A stretch of 64,000 nucleotides of DNA from Shouchella clausii (GTDB taxonomy: Bacteria > Bacillota > Bacilli > Bacillales > Bacillaceae_D): positions 744,001 through 808,000 of the forward strand of contig NZ_BCXJ01000001.1 in the NCBI RefSeq assembly GCF_001598215.1, written 5' to 3'. The position numbers and the translations under genes are program-made. The notes beneath the pieces are model-generated. The model did not search any database, was not told the origin of the DNA, and saw nothing but the letters and a program-made list of their open reading frames with translations. The first letter of the stretch is position 1. Each line of letters opens with the position of its first letter. Below, one piece after another: positions 42,706-50,693 of the stretch.

Positions 42706-45180
42706 ATGAATGTGCGAAACCGTTTGATTAATGGGTTCCTTTCTCTTTTGCTTGTATTCGCTACCGTGCTGCCGACATTTGCAAACACAGCTTCGGCAGC
42801 CAGCGAGCCACTGCAAAACGGCACTTATGAAATCCCTTTTAAAGTGCTAAAAAATGGAACTGACGAAACGTCGGTCATGGATGGTTATACAAAAAAACCA
42901 GCCACGCTTTATGTAAAAGACGGCAGCTATGAAATTGATATGACGCTTACGAACAGCAACTGGTACCAAGACTTTAAGGTCGAAGGCGCACAGCCAGAAA
43001 CGATTTCCGAGGATACGAGTAAAAATGAACGGGTTGTCCGTTTTCCTGTTTCTCAATTAGATGAAAAACTTGATGCCTATGTCCACATTATTGTCACCGG
43101 CATCCCTGGTTTCGAATACGACAATAAATATGATGTACAAATTGCCCTTGACGTAAATGGAATCTCCATAATTGAATTAGACGAGCCTCCAACTGTCGAA
43201 GAGCCAGGCACTGAAGAGCCAGGCACTGAAGAACCAGGCACCGAAGAACCAGGCACTGAAGAGCCAGGCACTGAAGAACCGGGCACCGAAGAACCAGGCA
43301 CCGAAGAGCCAGGCACCGAAGAGCCAGGCACCGAAGAACCAGGCACTGAAGAACCGGGGACCGGGGAACCAGTCGTACTGGAAGATGGCGAGTATACGAT
43401 TCCATTCGCAGCTAAGCATGCAACAGAAGATCGGGATTCGACGATGAGCCGTTATTTAGTAAATCCAGCTCAGTTGAGCGTGAAAGACGGTGTTCAAACT
43501 GTTGCCTTAACAGTAAAAGACAGCCATCAAATTACGGCGCTCCAACTTGAAGAGAATGGCACGTTTTATGATGGCAAGGTTGTTGACGAAGACGGAGAAG
43601 CCAATACCCGTACGTATGCATATACGGTAACAGATTTAGACAAGCCAGCAAAAGCAAACGTTTCGATGCGCGTTTCGATGCCGAATGGAGACGTATATGA
43701 AAATACACAAAGTTTCCGTCTGTTGTTTGATGTTGAAGGAATCGAAGCCCTGCCTGCACCTGAAGAACCAGGCGCTGAAGAACCGGGAACTGAGGAACCA
43801 GGAGCAGAGGAGCCAGGCACGGAAGAACCAGGCACCGAGGAACCAGGAGCAGAGGAGCCAGGCACGGAAGAACCAGGCACTGAAGAACCGGGAACTGAAG
43901 AACCGGGAACTGAGGAGCCTGGAACAGGCAACCCTGGAACAGCGCCTAGCGATGAAATAGACGATCTCGCCAATGGACGTTATGAAATTGACTTTACCTT
44001 TTTGAAAGATGGCACAGAGGACGTCTCGGTTATGGATGGCTACACGGAAAAACCGGCGACTTTGTACGTGAAGGATGGCGAGTTTACTGTTGATTTAACA
44101 TTGCTTCACAGCAGTTGGTATGAGGATCTTAAGATTGCAGGGGAACGGCCTGAGGTTGTTTTAACTGATGAAGAGGCTGATAAACGTGTTGTCCGCTTTC
44201 CTGTTAATAACCTTGACGAAAAAACGAATGCATGGGTGCACATTGTCGTCAAAGGGATTCCAGGATTTGAGTATGACAATGAGTACAACACACAACTGGC
44301 CTTTGACGTCGATTCGATTAAGTTGATTGAAAAGGATCCCGATCCTGAGTTACCGGGAAATCCAGATCCTGGAGAGGGGCAAAGTGGAAATAACGGTGGA
44401 AATACTGGCAATCATGGAGGAAACAATCACAACGGCGGAAACGGCAGAAATCCTGGCGGCAATGGCGGCAATGGCGGCAATGGCGGAAATGGAGGAAACA
44501 ATGGAAACGAACCGCCTGTCGACGTTAACGAGTTAGAAGATGGTCGTTACGAAGTGGATTTCGCTGTTTACAAAGACGGCACTGAAGACATTTCAGTGAT
44601 GGATGGCTATACGGAGAAGCCAGCGACCGTTTATGTAAAAGACGGCGAGTATACCGTTGATCTCACATTAACACATAGCGACTGGTATAACGACTTAAAG
44701 ATTGAAGGCGAACGCCCTGAAGTCGTTTCTGAAGATGAAGCAGCTAGGAAACGGGTTGTCCGTTTTGAAACGGATTCATTAGAAACAAGCGTCAATGCAT
44801 GGGTGCATGTCATTGTTCCTGATATTGGTTATGACAACAAATACGATGTGCAAATTGCGTTTGACACAGCCAGCCTTAAACTGATTGAAAAAGGGGAAAC
44901 ACCACCTCCGGCCACGGAACCAACAAAAAAAAGCAATAACGTCAATGACAACAATACTGGCAATGTTGGTCAAAACAGCAAAGGACCGAATGGAGAAAAC
45001 CTTGATTATAAACGGGGCCAACTAAAAGATGAGAATGAGCTAAAGCAATCAAGCGGTGAACATGTTGCTAATGCCAAAACGGGCGATATGGCGATGATTG
45101 GTTTGTATGCGGGATTGCTCGTCGCATCAAGTATCTATTTTATTTGGAAACGCCGCAACAAGCGGCTTTCAGCCAATTAA
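42706..45180 (+). CDS. Four-NEAT haem/haemoprotein receptor with wall-sorting signal
   Basis: The 824-residue surface protein has a signal peptide (1-33) and NEAT domains at about 35-158, 226-348, 419-544 and 606-728. They are joined by two acidic EEPGT-repeat linkers (165-220 and 353-411) and one Gly/Asn-rich linker (545-603). The C-terminus has NAKTG (789-793), a membrane helix and KRRNKR. Domains 1, 3 and 4 carry YDNKY or YDNEY (the haem-coordinating YxxxY) and N/S-x-W-Y segments. Domain 2 has YENTQSF instead and lacks that tryptophan, so it may not bind haem. NAKTG is a variant of the sortase B signal. It starts 16 bases after the IsdC-like gene. Confidence 0.9.
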   Translation: MNVRNRLINGFLSLLLVFATVLPTFANTASAASEPLQNGTYEIPFKVLKNGTDETSVMDGYTKKPATLYVKDGSYEIDMTLTNSNWYQDFKVEGAQPETISEDTSKNERVVRFPVSQLDEKLDAYVHIIVTGIPGFEYDNKYDVQIALDVNGISIIELDEPPTVEEPGTEEPGTEEPGTEEPGTEEPGTEEPGTEEPGTEEPGTEEPGTEEPGTEEPGTGEPVVLEDGEYTIPFAAKHATEDRDSTMSRYLVNPAQLSVKDGVQTVALTVKDSHQITALQLEENGTFYDGKVVDEDGEANTRTYAYTVTDLDKPAKANVSMRVSMPNGDVYENTQSFRLLFDVEGIEALPAPEEPGAEEPGTEEPGAEEPGTEEPGTEEPGAEEPGTEEPGTEEPGTEEPGTEEPGTGNPGTAPSDEIDDLANGRYEIDFTFLKDGTEDVSVMDGYTEKPATLYVKDGEFTVDLTLLHSSWYEDLKIAGERPEVVLTDEEADKRVVRFPVNNLDEKTNAWVHIVVKGIPGFEYDNEYNTQLAFDVDSIKLIEKDPDPELPGNPDPGEGQSGNNGGNTGNHGGNNHNGGNGRNPGGNGGNGGNGGNGGNNGNEPPVDVNELEDGRYEVDFAVYKDGTEDISVMDGYTEKPATVYVKDGEYTVDLTLTHSDWYNDLKIEGERPEVVSEDEAARKRVVRFETDSLETSVNAWVHVIVPDIGYDNKYDVQIAFDTASLKLIEKGETPPPATEPTKKSNNVNDNNTGNVGQNSKGPNGENLDYKRGQLKDENELKQSSGEHVANAKTGDMAMIGLYAGLLVASSIYFIWKRRNKRLSAN
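43198..43365 (+). repeat. EEPGT-encoding tandem repeat 1
   Basis: About eleven copies of a 15-base unit encode the pentapeptide EEPGT as the linker between NEAT domains 1 and 2. Units differ at synonymous positions (GAG/GAA, CCA/CCG, ACT/ACC), so the array is not freshly expanded but is likely to vary in length between strains. Confidence 0.85.
43763..43925 (+). repeat. EEPGT/EEPGA-encoding tandem repeat 2
   Basis: A second array of the same 15-base unit links NEAT domains 2 and 3. Several units encode EEPGA instead of EEPGT, in a partly alternating order. The reverse strand shows long open frames over both arrays, which are artefacts of the repeat. Confidence 0.85.
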
Positions 45181-45185
45181 TGAAG

Positions 45186-45215
45186 AGCCCTGGCCGCTTG
45201 TTTGCCAGGGCTTTT
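45186..45215 (+). terminator. Weak intra-operon terminator
   Basis: AGCCCTGGC (45186-45194) and GCCAGGGCT (45204-45212) form a nine-base-pair stem with four Ts after it, directly behind the NEAT receptor gene. The next ribosome binding site overlaps its end. It may lower expression of the downstream transporter genes relative to the surface proteins. Confidence 0.55.
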
Positions 45216-45234
45216 AAAAAGGAGCTTGTTTGCA

Positions 45235-46143
45235 ATGAAACTGAGAACATCCGTTGGTATAGCGGCAGCAACCGTAATGCTTGCATCGTGTCAGCCAGCG
45301 AGTGAGGGGGCTACTGGGAAAAAAGCAGAGGGGGGAATCGAACCGTTAGATGAGCAGCCAGCGCGGATCGTGGCGACGACTGTCTCTGCAACAGAATTAG
45401 CCGATGCTCTTAATTTGGAGCTTGTCGGCATTCCGACTAGCTATAAGGAGCTGCCGAACCGTTATAAGAACGTCTCGGAAATTGGCAATCCAATGAGCCC
45501 AGATATGGAACAAATTCGCAGTTTGGCCCCTGATGTCGTTTGGAGTGTAACAACGCTAGAGGCTGACTTGGAAGAGCCGTTTGCCCAAGCTGGTATTGAC
45601 GCTGAGTTTTTAAACTTTCAAAGCGTGGAAGCGATGAGTGAAGAAATTTTGGAAATGGGTGAGACCTATCAACGGGAAGAACAAGCCAATCGTCTTGTCG
45701 CTCGTTTTAATGAACGGATTAGTGAGCTGCAAAAACAGACAAAGGACGCCGATTCGCCGTCCGTATTAATTTTAATGGGAGTGCCAGGCAGTTATTTGGT
45801 CGCGACTGAGCATTCTTATATTGGCGACCTTGTCCGTCTTGCTGGTGGGGAAAATATTGTTCAAGGAGAAGATGAGGCTGAGTATTTAGCATCCAATACG
45901 GAATATTTGCAACAGGCTAATCCAGATGTGATTTTGCGTGCTGCCCATGGGATGCCAGAGGAAGTCGTTGAAATGTTTGATGAGGAATTTAAAACCAATG
46001 ATATTTGGAAACATTTTAACGCTGTCAAAAATGGGCGCGTTTATGATTTGGAAGAGCTGTTGTTTGGTACGACTGGCAATATCGCTGTGGTCGAAGCGTT
46101 AGATGAACTGGAAGCAATGCTTTATCCAGAGGCGGGCGATTAG
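45235..46143 (+). CDS. Haem/iron ABC transporter binding lipoprotein (IsdE-like, second copy)
   Basis: This is a 302-residue lipoprotein with lipobox MLASC near residues 14-18 and the class III binding fold (GIPTSYKELPNRY, NPDVILRAAHGMP). The frame opens eleven codons earlier, inside the terminator hairpin, but the ATG at 45235 has AAAAAGGAG upstream and is the real start. It is clearly divergent from the first copy at 39588. Its stop is directly followed by the ATG of the second permease. Confidence 0.85.
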   Translation: MKLRTSVGIAAATVMLASCQPASEGATGKKAEGGIEPLDEQPARIVATTVSATELADALNLELVGIPTSYKELPNRYKNVSEIGNPMSPDMEQIRSLAPDVVWSVTTLEADLEEPFAQAGIDAEFLNFQSVEAMSEEILEMGETYQREEQANRLVARFNERISELQKQTKDADSPSVLILMGVPGSYLVATEHSYIGDLVRLAGGENIVQGEDEAEYLASNTEYLQQANPDVILRAAHGMPEEVVEMFDEEFKTNDIWKHFNAVKNGRVYDLEELLFGTTGNIAVVEALDELEAMLYPEAGD

Positions 46144-47127
46144 ATGAAAAAGACGGTTGTGTTTATTGTTCTTGCTGGATTGCTACTAGGGTTGTTGTAC
46201 TGGTCGGTAATGAGCGGTAGCATTCGTGTGCCATTTTCACAGCTTGTGCAAGGGGTTATCAGCAAAGCAGATGAAGAAGTCAATGTCATTTATGATCTCC
46301 GCTTTCCGCGTATCATTATCGCCAGTTTTGCCGGTGCTGCTTTAGCAGTTGCTGGTGCGTTGTTGCAAGCTGTCATGCGAAACCCGATCGCCGACCCTAG
46401 CATTATCGGCATTTCTTCAGGAGCCAATTTTACGGCGTTATTAGCTGTTACGATCTTTCCGCAACTGTTTTACTATATGCCGCTGTTTGCATTTCTTGGC
46501 GGCATGATGGCCTGTGGCCTCGTTTACTCATTATCTTGGAGAGACGGTTTACATCCTTTAAAGCTGGTGTTAATTGGTGTGGCCATTCATGCAACGTTTA
46601 GCGGCCTCGCCGAAGCATTTAATTACAGAGGCAGCTATTCGGTGACAAGCATATCAGCAGCCACGACGTCGACATTGTCGATGAAAACATGGGCAGACGC
46701 CAATGTCATGCTGTTTTATGGCGGGGTGGCGATTGTGCTCTCCCTTTGCCTGTATTCGATATGCAATTTATTAGTATTAAATGATCGCACAGCAAGCAGC
46801 CTCGGCATGCGTGTCATTCCTGCAAGGCTTCTTGTTTCGTTTGCAGCGGTTGTGCTTGCATCAACAGCGACAGCGATTGCTGGCGTGATTGCCTTTTTAG
46901 GGCTGCTTGTGCCTCATATCGGGCGGCAGTTGGTTGGATCCGATTATAAAACGCTGTTGCCATTTTGCGTATTGGCTGGCGCAAGCCTTTTGCTGGCAGC
47001 TGATACGATTGGGCGCCTTCTCCTTGCACCGAATGAGATTCCTGCATCCATTCTCATGTCGATCATCGGCGGCCCATTCCTGATTTTCTTGTTGAGAAAG
47101 AGGGATCAAATGAATGGACATTCGTAA
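46144..47127 (+). CDS. Haem/iron ABC transporter permease (FecCD type, second copy)
   Basis: This 327-residue membrane subunit has the same signatures as the first copy (FPRIIIASFAGAALAVAGAL, NPIADPSIIGISSGANF, FLGLLVPHIGRQLVG). The ATG immediately follows the lipoprotein stop and its end overlaps the ATPase start by 14 bases. Together with those two it forms a complete importer (IsdE-IsdF plus ATPase). Confidence 0.9.
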   Translation: MKKTVVFIVLAGLLLGLLYWSVMSGSIRVPFSQLVQGVISKADEEVNVIYDLRFPRIIIASFAGAALAVAGALLQAVMRNPIADPSIIGISSGANFTALLAVTIFPQLFYYMPLFAFLGGMMACGLVYSLSWRDGLHPLKLVLIGVAIHATFSGLAEAFNYRGSYSVTSISAATTSTLSMKTWADANVMLFYGGVAIVLSLCLYSICNLLVLNDRTASSLGMRVIPARLLVSFAAVVLASTATAIAGVIAFLGLLVPHIGRQLVGSDYKTLLPFCVLAGASLLLAADTIGRLLLAPNEIPASILMSIIGGPFLIFLLRKRDQMNGHS

Positions 47128-47884
47128 TTTATCGTTTTCTTATCGTCATCATGAAAAGACAATCAATCACATTAATGCCACGATCCGCCCAGGCGCCATT
47201 ACCACCATTATTGGCCCGAATGGATCTGGAAAGTCGACATTGCTCTCTTTATTAGCAAATCGCCTTACTCCCATAAAAGGAGAAGTGGTAGTGGATGGCA
47301 AGACGCTCTCTTCTTACCGGGCTAAAGAATTGGCCCGACATTTGGCGGTTGTCTACCAACAAAATGAAGCGCCGGCCGACATTACAGTCAAAAAATTAGT
47401 CACATATGGGCGCTTCCCTTATCGGAAACGGTTTTCCAACTGGAAAGAAGAGGACGAGCAAGCGGTAAGCGAAGCGCTTGAAGCGACTAAATTAAAAAAC
47501 AAGGCCCATTTGCCGTTGTTGTCTCTTTCTGGAGGCGAGCAACAGCGCGCTTGGATTGCATTAGCACTCGCACAAAAAACAAACATCCTGCTTTTAGACG
47601 AACCGACTACGTACCTTGATTTGTACCATCAGTTAGAAGTATTGGAACTTGTGCGCTCACTAAACCGGGTAAAAAAGACAACGATTGTGATGGTGCTCCA
47701 TGATTTAAATCAAGCCATCCAATACAGCGATGAGCTCATCGTTATGCAGGCAGGAAGCATTGTTAAAGCTGGCTTGCCAAGAGAAGTGGTGACGGAAGAA
47801 ATGGTGGAAAACATATATGGTGTTCGGGCTGTTGTGCGCTATGACGCAGAAGCGGGCCTCGTATTGTTGCCAGTTGGCATTTAG
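47114..47884 (+). CDS. Haem/iron ABC transporter ATPase (FecE type)
   Basis: The 256-residue nucleotide-binding subunit has Walker A GPNGSGKST (residues about 35-43), the signature LSGGEQQRAWIA and Walker B ILLLDEPTTYLDL. It begins inside the permease gene. It is the only ATPase in the locus, while there are two binding proteins and two permeases, so it may power both systems. Confidence 0.9.
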   Translation: MDIRNLSFSYRHHEKTINHINATIRPGAITTIIGPNGSGKSTLLSLLANRLTPIKGEVVVDGKTLSSYRAKELARHLAVVYQQNEAPADITVKKLVTYGRFPYRKRFSNWKEEDEQAVSEALEATKLKNKAHLPLLSLSGGEQQRAWIALALAQKTNILLLDEPTTYLDLYHQLEVLELVRSLNRVKKTTIVMVLHDLNQAIQYSDELIVMQAGSIVKAGLPREVVTEEMVENIYGVRAVVRYDAEAGLVLLPVGI

Positions 47885-47899
47885 AAAGGGGAGAAAGCA

Positions 47900-48667
47900 T
47901 TGAAACAAGTAATTAGCAAAGGCATATCTCTCCTGTTTGCATGCGTGTTTGTTTATGCTTGCGCCAACCTGATCCAAATCGGTTATGATTATTGGAACAA
48001 CCGAACGGTATTGGCGGAAGCACAACAGCTGTACGAAAGGAGCAATAGCCAAACCGCTAAACAAGGCAAAGAGGGTACTGTTTTACAGGACTTGCAGCAA
48101 TCAGCTTTTTCAGGTTTGCACGCGATTAATGATGACATAGTCGGCTGGATTTTTATTGGTGAAACCAATATTGATTATCCAGTCTTGCAAGGGCACGATA
48201 ATGAATATTACTTAAACCGCAACTATAAAGGCGAGGAGACGAGAGCAGGCAGTATTTTTATCGATTATCGCAATCACGCAGGAGGAAAGGAGCGAAACCG
48301 TATCTTATACGGGCATCGCATGAAAGATTCGTCGATGTTCAGCGACCTTACTGCCTTTACTGATCAGTCTTTTTTTTATAACCAGCCAGACATGTATTAT
48401 GACACAACAGACGCGCAGTATGATATCGAAGTGTTTTCTGTTTACCAAACGAAAACAGATTTTTACTATATAGAAACCGATTTTCAATCAGATGACGCGT
48501 ATGGGGCTTTTTTAACGGATATTCAAGAACGCTCTCTTTTTCAAGCTGAAACAGAGGTAACTGTAAAGGATCAAATTATTACTCTGTCTACATGCGATTA
48601 TCGTCTTCACCCAACAGAGGGAAGGCTCGTTGTCCATGGCAAATTGATTGAGCGCGGCGACGGTTGA
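47900..48667 (+). CDS. srtB: Sortase B
   Basis: This 255-residue membrane-anchored transpeptidase attaches the NEAT proteins to peptidoglycan. An N-terminal anchor helix (8-28) is followed by the sortase barrel with His in YGHRM (near 141), the catalytic Cys232 in TLSTCDY and Arg242 in TEGRLVV. Length and motifs are those of class B. The TTG start has AAAGGGGAG upstream, 15 bases after the ATPase gene. Substrates with NPQTN and NAKTG signals are encoded in the same operon. Confidence 0.9.
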   Translation: MKQVISKGISLLFACVFVYACANLIQIGYDYWNNRTVLAEAQQLYERSNSQTAKQGKEGTVLQDLQQSAFSGLHAINDDIVGWIFIGETNIDYPVLQGHDNEYYLNRNYKGEETRAGSIFIDYRNHAGGKERNRILYGHRMKDSSMFSDLTAFTDQSFFYNQPDMYYDTTDAQYDIEVFSVYQTKTDFYYIETDFQSDDAYGAFLTDIQERSLFQAETEVTVKDQIITLSTCDYRLHPTEGRLVVHGKLIERGDG

Positions 48668-48709
48668 TGGGGGACAAAAACTCAGAATGAACCTGAATAA
48701 AGATACGGG

Positions 48710-48736
48710 CGCTGGCAAAAATTGCTGGCGTTTTTT
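48710..48736 (+). terminator. Terminator of the haem operon
   Basis: CGC-TG-GCAA pairs with TTGC-TG-GCG around a three-base loop with a TG/TG internal mismatch, and six Ts follow (48731-48736). It lies 43 bases after the srtB stop. Confidence 0.65.
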
Positions 48737-49144
48737 AAGGACAGTTACTTCGCGATAAGACATGCTGTCTTATGTAGATAAACGCTTTAAGACAATGATG
48801 AGCAATTGCGACATTTTTACATGGTTTATTAATCGTATCTTAACATATATTTGTTATAATAATTAATTAAGTATAAAATGGAGCGGTCTCATGACCCTGT
48901 TTGTCACTAAGCAGAAACTTTTCTTAAAATGCAGACAAAACAGCTATATTTCATTAGCCTTTGGTCAATTACTCATGTTTTCTAATGAAATTGAGCCAAT
49001 TGTAAATACTACCGAGAAAGGTGGCTTGAAAGAAGGCGATGTGAGGATGGAAGGGCTAACAGAAGCTGTATGTATAAATGTCATCGAATGAACGTCAATC
49101 CACGAGTCAATTGCGGAGGTGAATCCCTTATATAAGGGAATTGA
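48737..49144. other. Long leader region before the CorC-like gene
   Basis: A small perfect hairpin, ATAAGACA/TGTCTTAT (about 48755-48773), is followed by GTAGATAAACGCT, similar to the left end of the terminator-associated repeat. A promoter-like TATAAT stands near 48857. A 66-codon frame at 48891-49091 has a modest ribosome binding site (GGAG) but looks unlike a protein. Just before the gene, TCCCTTATATAAGGGA can fold between the ribosome binding site GGAGGTG and the TTG start. No known riboswitch consensus was recognised, although transport-related genes often have one. Confidence 0.35.
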
Positions 49145-50467
49145 TTGGACATAGGCATAATGATTAATCTAATCGGCGTAGCGGTTTTAATTGCGTTAAC
49201 TGCGTTTTTCGTTGCGTCGGAGTTTGCGATTGTCAAAATACGAAGCACACAACTTGAACCCCATATTGAGGGCGGCAGCAAACGGGCGTTAGCGGCGAAA
49301 AAAGTCGTTACCCACTTGGACGAGTATTTATCTGCCTGCCAACTTGGAATTACGATTACGGCCCTCGGGATTGGGCGTTTGGCAGAGCCGACATTTGAGC
49401 GGATGCTCCATCCGGTCATTGGCTCCTTTGCGATTAGCGATGCGCTAGTAACAACGATTTCGTTTCTTATCTCTTTTTTATTTGCAACGTTTTTGCATGT
49501 TGTAATTGGTGAACTTGCTCCGAAGACGATCGCGATTCAACGAGCCGAACAGGTGACGCTTTGGATTGCGCGGCCACTCATCTGGTTTTATCTCTTGCTC
49601 TACCCATTTATATGGCTTTTGAACGGTTCCGCCCGTCTGATCGTGAAAGCTTTTGGGTTCCAGCCAATGAGTGAACATGAAGTGACGCATAGTGAAGAAG
49701 AGTTGCGCTTGATTTTGTCGGAAAGTTACAAAGGCGGGGAGATTAACCAAGCGGAATACAATTATGTGAACAAGATCTTTGAATTTGATGAGCGGATTGC
49801 CAAAGAAATTATGGTTCCGCGGACGGAAATGGCCACACTTACGATTGACGACGATATGGATGAAATCCTTGCGAAAATCCGTGACCAAAAATATACGCGC
49901 TATCCTGTCACAGACGGAGATAAGGACCATGTCCTTGGAATTGTCAATGTGCGAGAGCTTTTAGGAAAGTTGGCGTATGAGCCAGACCATCCCTTAGACT
50001 TAAAGGAAATTATGCGTCCTGCGATTACAATCATTGAGTCCGTTCCAATTCGCGACATTCTTGTGGAAATGCAGAAAAACCAGAGCCATATGGCGATCCT
50101 TTTTGATGAATACGGCGGAACGGCCGGCTTGGTCACAATGGAGGACATCATTGAAGAAATCGTCGGCGACATCAATGATGAATTTGACATTGAAGAAGAA
50201 CCGCATATTCAAAAAATTGCCGAGCACCACTACCGTATTAGCGGGCAGACGCTCATAAGCGAATTGAATGAGTTGCTCCACATTGATATGGACGACGAAG
50301 ACGCAGACACAATTGGCGGATGGATGCTCACACAAAAATACGATCTTCAAGAAGAAGAAACGCTCACCTATGGCAAGTATACGTTTAAAGTCAATTCGTT
50401 TGAAGGCTACCAAATCAACACCGTTGATGTGTTTTTAACGCCTAAGGAAGCGATGGAAATCGAATAG
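49145..50467 (+). CDS. CorC/HlyC-type transporter-associated protein (CNNM plus CBS domains)
   Basis: The 440-residue protein has an N-terminal CNNM transmembrane domain (about 1-180, four helices), a CBS pair (about 205-330, MVPRTEMATLTID and ILFDEYGGTAGLVTMEDI) and a C-terminal CorC_HlyC domain. Bacterial relatives, including Bacillus MpfA, take part in Mg2+ export or homeostasis. Despite the common name hemolysin, toxin activity is not expected. The TTG at 49145 is the first start in the frame. Its ribosome binding site GGAGGTG lies 24 bases upstream with a hairpin in between, so an ATG at 49160 is possible. Confidence 0.85.
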   Translation: MDIGIMINLIGVAVLIALTAFFVASEFAIVKIRSTQLEPHIEGGSKRALAAKKVVTHLDEYLSACQLGITITALGIGRLAEPTFERMLHPVIGSFAISDALVTTISFLISFLFATFLHVVIGELAPKTIAIQRAEQVTLWIARPLIWFYLLLYPFIWLLNGSARLIVKAFGFQPMSEHEVTHSEEELRLILSESYKGGEINQAEYNYVNKIFEFDERIAKEIMVPRTEMATLTIDDDMDEILAKIRDQKYTRYPVTDGDKDHVLGIVNVRELLGKLAYEPDHPLDLKEIMRPAITIIESVPIRDILVEMQKNQSHMAILFDEYGGTAGLVTMEDIIEEIVGDINDEFDIEEEPHIQKIAEHHYRISGQTLISELNELLHIDMDDEDADTIGGWMLTQKYDLQEEETLTYGKYTFKVNSFEGYQINTVDVFLTPKEAMEIE

Positions 50468-50472
50468 GATGA

Positions 50473-50688
50473 ACCCCTTCTCCCTTAAAAAGAGAAGGGG
50501 TCAGACTGTAGACAAACGCTCGCATACTTCGTCGTTTGTCTCAGTCATATGCTCATGAACCCACGTTCTATTCGCATCTTCCCTCGCCTGCACTCCTCGT
50601 CTGACAAGCGTTTTCTATCAGTCTGAGGGCGGTTATCGACTTTGTCGACAACCTCACCCCTTCTCCCTTAAAAAGAGAAGGGGTTTTT
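50473..50688 (+). repeat. Full-length terminator-associated repeat (copy B) between duplicated hairpins
   Basis: The hairpin ACCCCTTCTC...GAGAAGGGGT stands at 50473-50501 and again, identical including its loop, at 50656-50684, where five Ts follow. Between them lies a core of about 154 bases that matches copy A (2856-3012) almost base for base (CAGACTGTAGACAAACGC, GTCATATGCTCATGAACCC, TCTATCAGTCTGAG, TATCGACTTTGTCGACAACC). The flanking hairpins of copies A and B are unrelated, so each core sits between duplicates of the local terminator. Confidence 0.85.
50656..50688 (+). terminator. Terminator of the CorC-like gene
   Basis: A ten-base-pair stem (ACCCCTTCTC/GAGAAGGGGT) with an A-rich loop is followed by five Ts. 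It is the second of the two identical hairpins that flank repeat copy B and the only one with a T-run. Confidence 0.8.
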
Positions 50689-50693
50689 CACGT

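Noticed and set aside
43198-43925. CRISPR-like regularly spaced repeats
   Set aside because: The 15-base units are directly tandem without spacers, stay in one reading frame and encode a pentapeptide linker.
43077-43973. Several long minus-strand open frames over the NEAT receptor gene (PGSSV repeats and similar)
   Set aside because: They are the antisense reading of the EEPGT-encoding tandem arrays, have no ribosome binding sites, and lie inside a well-supported gene.
48891-49091. 66-codon frame in the corC leader
   Set aside because: The ribosome binding site is weak, the protein has no recognisable order and the region looks like a regulatory leader. It is noted only within the intergenic entry.
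48737-49144. Riboswitch (M-box or Mn2+ type) upstream of the CorC-like gene
   Set aside because: The leader is long and has a hairpin at the start codon, but none of the consensus stretches of those riboswitches could be recognised.
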